Below are positions 61,382-64,000 of a stretch of DNA of 64,000 nt, one piece after another. This DNA comes from Lacihabitans sp. CCS-44 (GTDB lineage Bacteria > Bacteroidota > Bacteroidia > Cytophagales > Spirosomataceae). A program made the translations under genes and the position numbers. The DNA lies in the NCBI RefSeq assembly GCF_024343735.1, contig NZ_RJUE01000060.1, positions 434,001-498,000 of the forward strand, given 5' to 3'. Position 1 is the stretch's first letter, and the number at the start of each line of letters is the position of its first letter. The notes under the pieces are model-generated. The model ran no database searches and had not been told where the DNA came from. It was given only the letters and a program-made list of their open reading frames with translations.

Positions 61382-61618
61382 ATGTCTGATATAGCATCTA
61401 AAGTAAAGAAAATTATTGTTGAGAAGCTCGGCGTAGACGAAACTGAAGTTACAGCTGAGGCCTCATTTACAAACGACTTGGGAGCGGATTCGCTTGACAC
61501 AGTTGAGTTAATAATGGAATTTGAGAAGGAATTTAACGTTTCTATTCCTGATGACCAAGCTGAAAACATTCAGACTGTAGGTCAGGCAATAACTTATTTA
61601 GAAGAAAACGCTAAATAA
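61382..61618 (+). CDS. acpP: Acyl carrier protein
   Basis: A 78-residue acidic protein that carries fatty acyl chains on a phosphopantetheine arm. The arm attaches to S37 in [12 protein letters not shown]. The helices, and [22 protein letters not shown] at the C-terminus, are those of standard type II ACP. The frame is open much further upstream into the kdsA promoter region, but only the ATG at 61382 gives the family N-terminus. It heads the conserved cluster acpP-fabF-rnc. Confidence 0.96.
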   Translation: MSDIASKVKKIIVEKLGVDETEVTAEASFTNDLGADSLDTVELIMEFEKEFNVSIPDDQAENIQTVGQAITYLEENAK

Positions 61619-61709
61619 TTATTTTCTCATTCAATTAAGTTCAATATTCAATTGATAAATGTTAATTTGCATTGTCAATAGGGTATTGAACTTTTAATTT
61701 TCAAATAAT

Positions 61710-62957
61710 ATGACATTAAAAAGAGTTGTCGTTACTGGACTCGGAGCACTTACTCCAATAGGTAACACCGTCGAAGAATTTTGGAATGGCCTTTCAAACG
61801 GCGTTAGCGGTTGTGATTTTATCACCCGTTTCGATGCCACAAATTTCAAAACAAGATTTGCCTGCGAAGTCAAAAACTTCGAAGTTACAGACTTCATTCC
61901 AAGACAAGATGCTCGTAAAATGGACTTATTTACACAGTTTGGAGTTGTTATAGCCGATCAGGCAATAGTGGATTCTGGATTGTCAGACGAAAACGTTAAC
62001 AAAGAGAAAGTTGGAGTAATATGGGGTTCGGGCATTGGCGGTCTTAAGACTTTTGAAGACGAAATGATTGCTTTCGCTCAAGGCAACGGCACTCCAAGGT
62101 TTAATCCTTTCTTTATTCCTAAAATGATAGCAGATAGCGTGTCGGGGCAAATATCCATAAGACACGGTTTTCGAGGGCCAAACTACGTAACAGTTTCTGC
62201 TTGCTCATCTGCCAACAACGCCATCATAGATGCCTTCAATTATATCAGATTAGGTCGTATTATAGCTTGTGTATCTGGTGGTTCTGAAGCTACAGTTGCT
62301 CAGGCAGGTATCGGAGGTTTTAATGCTTTAAAAGCACTTTCAGAAAGAAACGATGACCCGAAAACTGCATCTCGTCCTTATGATAGAGATAGAGATGGTT
62401 TCGTATTGGGCGAAGGTGGCGGAGCAATAGTATTAGAAGAATATGAACACGCAAAAGCCAGAGGAGCAAAAATCTATTGTGAACTAATTGGCGGAGGCTT
62501 TTCTTCAGATGCTTACCACATTACAGCTCCACATCCTGAAGGCTACGGAGCGTATCTTTCAATGAAAGACGCTCTAGAAGATGCTCAAATTGCACCAGAA
62601 GAAGTAGATTATATCAATACTCATGGTACATCAACTCCGCTTGGTGACCCACAAGAAATAAAAGCAATAGAGCAATTATTTGGCGAGCATGCTTATAAAG
62701 TTTCTATAAGTTCTACCAAATCTATGACTGGTCACTTGCTTGGAGGAGCGGGAGCAGTGGAATCGGTGGCAGGAATATTGGCATTGGAGCATCAAATGGT
62801 TCCGCCAACTATCAACCTTGACAATATTGATGAAGTCATTGACCCGAGAATAGACTTAACACCAAATGTCGCCAAAGCCAAAAAACTCAATGTTGTGCTA
62901 AGCAATTGTTTCGGTTTTGGGGGCCACAATGCAACACTTATCTTCCGAAAAATCTAG
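61710..62957 (+). CDS. fabF: 3-oxoacyl-[acyl-carrier-protein] synthase II
   Basis: A 415-residue condensing enzyme (EC 2.3.1.179) that elongates acyl-ACP with malonyl-ACP. The Cys-His-His active site is present: cysteine in VSACSSANNAI, histidine in NTHGTSTPLGD and histidine in SMTGHLLGGAGAVES. The start MTLKRVVVTGLGALTPIGN and the C-terminal FGFGGHNATLIF are typical. It follows acpP by 91 bases and is followed by rnc, as in many Bacteroidota. Confidence 0.96.
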   Translation: MTLKRVVVTGLGALTPIGNTVEEFWNGLSNGVSGCDFITRFDATNFKTRFACEVKNFEVTDFIPRQDARKMDLFTQFGVVIADQAIVDSGLSDENVNKEKVGVIWGSGIGGLKTFEDEMIAFAQGNGTPRFNPFFIPKMIADSVSGQISIRHGFRGPNYVTVSACSSANNAIIDAFNYIRLGRIIACVSGGSEATVAQAGIGGFNALKALSERNDDPKTASRPYDRDRDGFVLGEGGGAIVLEEYEHAKARGAKIYCELIGGGFSSDAYHITAPHPEGYGAYLSMKDALEDAQIAPEEVDYINTHGTSTPLGDPQEIKAIEQLFGEHAYKVSISSTKSMTGHLLGGAGAVESVAGILALEHQMVPPTINLDNIDEVIDPRIDLTPNVAKAKKLNVVLSNCFGFGGHNATLIFRKI

Positions 62958-62987
62958 TAGATATATTTTATGACAATCATTTACTAA

Positions 62988-63719
62988 ATGGAATTCGGAA
63001 TGACATTATTTGGTTTTTTGAAACAAGACTCGAAGCAAAAAGAATTTATTAAGTCTATTGAACAAATAATAGGTTCAAAGCCCAAAAATAAACTTCTGTA
63101 TGAACTGGCGTTCAGACATACTTCAGCCTCAAAAAACAATGGAATAAACAGCTTTAAAGAATCAAACGAAAGGCTTGAATTTCTTGGAGACTCTGTACTG
63201 GGTATGGTGGTGGCAGAATATCTTTTCAAAAAGTATCCATTTAAAGACGAAGGTTTTCTTACCGAAATCAGATCAAGAATTGTAAATCGAGAATCGCTTA
63301 ATATTTTAGCACGTAGAATCGGCCTCGATAAACTCATTGAGTTTGACGGACAGCGTAATTTTCACCGTACGTCTATGTTCGGTGATGCCATGGAAGCCCT
63401 CATCGGAGCTATTTATCTCGACAAAGGTTTTGCATTCACCAAACGATTCATTATTTCTAAACTTCTTTCAAATCATTTCGACCTCGACGAGGTTATTTCA
63501 AACAACACCAATTATAAATCTACTATTCTAAGCTGGGCCCAGGCGGACGGCCGAAAGGTGGAATTTCTTATTGTCGAAGAAAAAGGAAAAAACCACAGTA
63601 AAGAATTCATAGCCCAAGTTTTGGTAGACACCCAAGTGATAAGTTCGGGCAGTGGCTGGAATAAAAAGAAAGCCGAACAAGATGCTTCACGAAGAGCTTG
63701 CGAAATTCTGAGTATCTAA
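62988..63719 (+). CDS. rnc: Ribonuclease III
   Basis: A 243-residue double-strand-specific endoribonuclease for rRNA and mRNA processing. The catalytic signature ERLEFLGDSVLGMVVAEYLF lies near residue 60, with the second acidic site in MFGDAMEALIGAIYLDKG. A C-terminal double-stranded RNA-binding domain follows (KSTILSWAQADGRKVEFLIV, GWNKKKAEQDASRRA). The ATG at 63000 is an alternative start. A hairpin follows the stop. Confidence 0.95.
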   Translation: MEFGMTLFGFLKQDSKQKEFIKSIEQIIGSKPKNKLLYELAFRHTSASKNNGINSFKESNERLEFLGDSVLGMVVAEYLFKKYPFKDEGFLTEIRSRIVNRESLNILARRIGLDKLIEFDGQRNFHRTSMFGDAMEALIGAIYLDKGFAFTKRFIISKLLSNHFDLDEVISNNTNYKSTILSWAQADGRKVEFLIVEEKGKNHSKEFIAQVLVDTQVISSGSGWNKKKAEQDASRRACEILSI

Positions 63720-63723
63720 AGTA

Positions 63724-63744
63724 GAGCGATTTGAAAAATCGCTC
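63724..63744 (+). terminator. Hairpin after rnc
   Basis: GAGCGATTT (63724-63732) and AAATCGCTC (63736-63744) form a perfect 9-bp stem with a 3-base loop, five bases after the stop codon. No strong T run follows, so it may act in 3'-end protection or in weak termination. Confidence 0.55.
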
Positions 63745-63940
63745 ATCCTTAAAAATTTCATCTAAGCAACTTACTCTATTTTTAGAAACCCCACTTTTCT
63801 AAAAAACTCTTAATCTATTTCTTTAGGAGAAATTCAACCAGATCTTTATTTTTACCATTATTTCCTAATTGAGAAATAAAGACTCAAGTCTGTTTCAAAC
63901 CCTGTCTTTTACTGGTATCCTAAAAATTGATTATCTCTTT

Positions 63941-64000
63941 ATGTCTGATTCAAAAATTTCTCGCCGTCAATTCACCATTGCCTCATCGGCCTTTCTTTTA
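63941..64000 (+). CDS. Start of an exported protein with Tat-type leader, cut by the window edge
   Basis: The last 60 bases encode MSDSKISRRQFTIASSAFLL, an N-terminus with the SRRQF twin-arginine motif followed by a hydrophobic stretch. The rest lies beyond the window. Leaders of this type start Gfo/Idh/MocA, TIM-barrel and DUF1501 proteins elsewhere in this window, but the family here cannot be told. Confidence 0.6.
   Translation, partial: MSDSKISRRQFTIASSAFLL

Overview
The window comes from an AT-rich member of the Bacteroidota, most likely an aerobic, saprophytic member of the Cytophagales. The evidence is a SusC/SusD pair, a DUF5916 protein, Gfo/Idh/MocA and TIM-barrel proteins with Tat-like leaders, promoters of the TTTG-N(19-20)-TAnnTTTG type and the near absence of Shine-Dalgarno sequences. 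The order is inference; the phylum is well supported. I found no rRNA, tRNA, insertion sequence or CRISPR array.

Region 1 (1-13.2 kb) holds a cysteine-rich (CCG) Fe-S protein, a Gfo/Idh/MocA oxidoreductase, an NhaD-type antiporter, a ThuA-like secreted protein, a GNAT enzyme, a class A (subclass A2-like) beta-lactamase coupled to a protein with an internal duplication, asd and 5-formyl-THF cyclo-ligase. It ends with a molybdenum-cofactor block: moeA-xdhC on the minus strand, and a TauE/SafE transporter-moaD-moaE on the plus strand. Further cofactor genes follow at 21.5-23.2 kb (a mobB-like/mobA fusion and moaC) and at 34.7 kb (moaA). They plausibly supply the nitrate reductase near 54 kb.

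Region 2 (13.2-19.9 kb) is a tightly packed operon of types best known from Planctomycetes: PSD1/DUF1549-DUF1553 lipoprotein, DUF1501 protein, TIM-barrel epimerase and a membrane cytochrome with leucine-rich repeats. A second PVC-type haem protein is at 37.0 kb. Region 3 (26-32.8 kb) is a LacI-regulated SusC/SusD locus that ends in a complete myo-inositol oxygenase gene, suggesting capture of inositol or an inositol-containing glycan and its conversion to glucuronate.

Region 4 (39.3-58.7 kb) is a nitrate-assimilation island: a NarX/NarL-like two-component pair, nirBD, the siroheme methyltransferase cobA, an outer-membrane alginate-export-type porin, an NrtABC-type ABC importer, a PIN/ribbon-helix-helix toxin-antitoxin pair, a NarK/NasA transporter, a 1176-residue assimilatory nitrate reductase fused to its own FAD/NAD(P)H and BFD-type [2Fe-2S] modules, and an unusual protein joining degenerate nitrite/sulfite-reductase-like half-domains to a rubredoxin. 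The porin and narK promoters share a 37-bp element built from NarL-like heptamers, at the same distance from a predicted -7 box. The porin operon also has a long leader with repeated hairpins carrying nearly the same hexaloop.

Region 5 (58.8-64 kb) is housekeeping: an amidohydrolase, a small unknown protein, kdsA, then acpP-fabF-rnc, and the start of a Tat-type secreted protein cut by the window edge. Several families of short palindromic or word-like intergenic repeats are scattered through the window.
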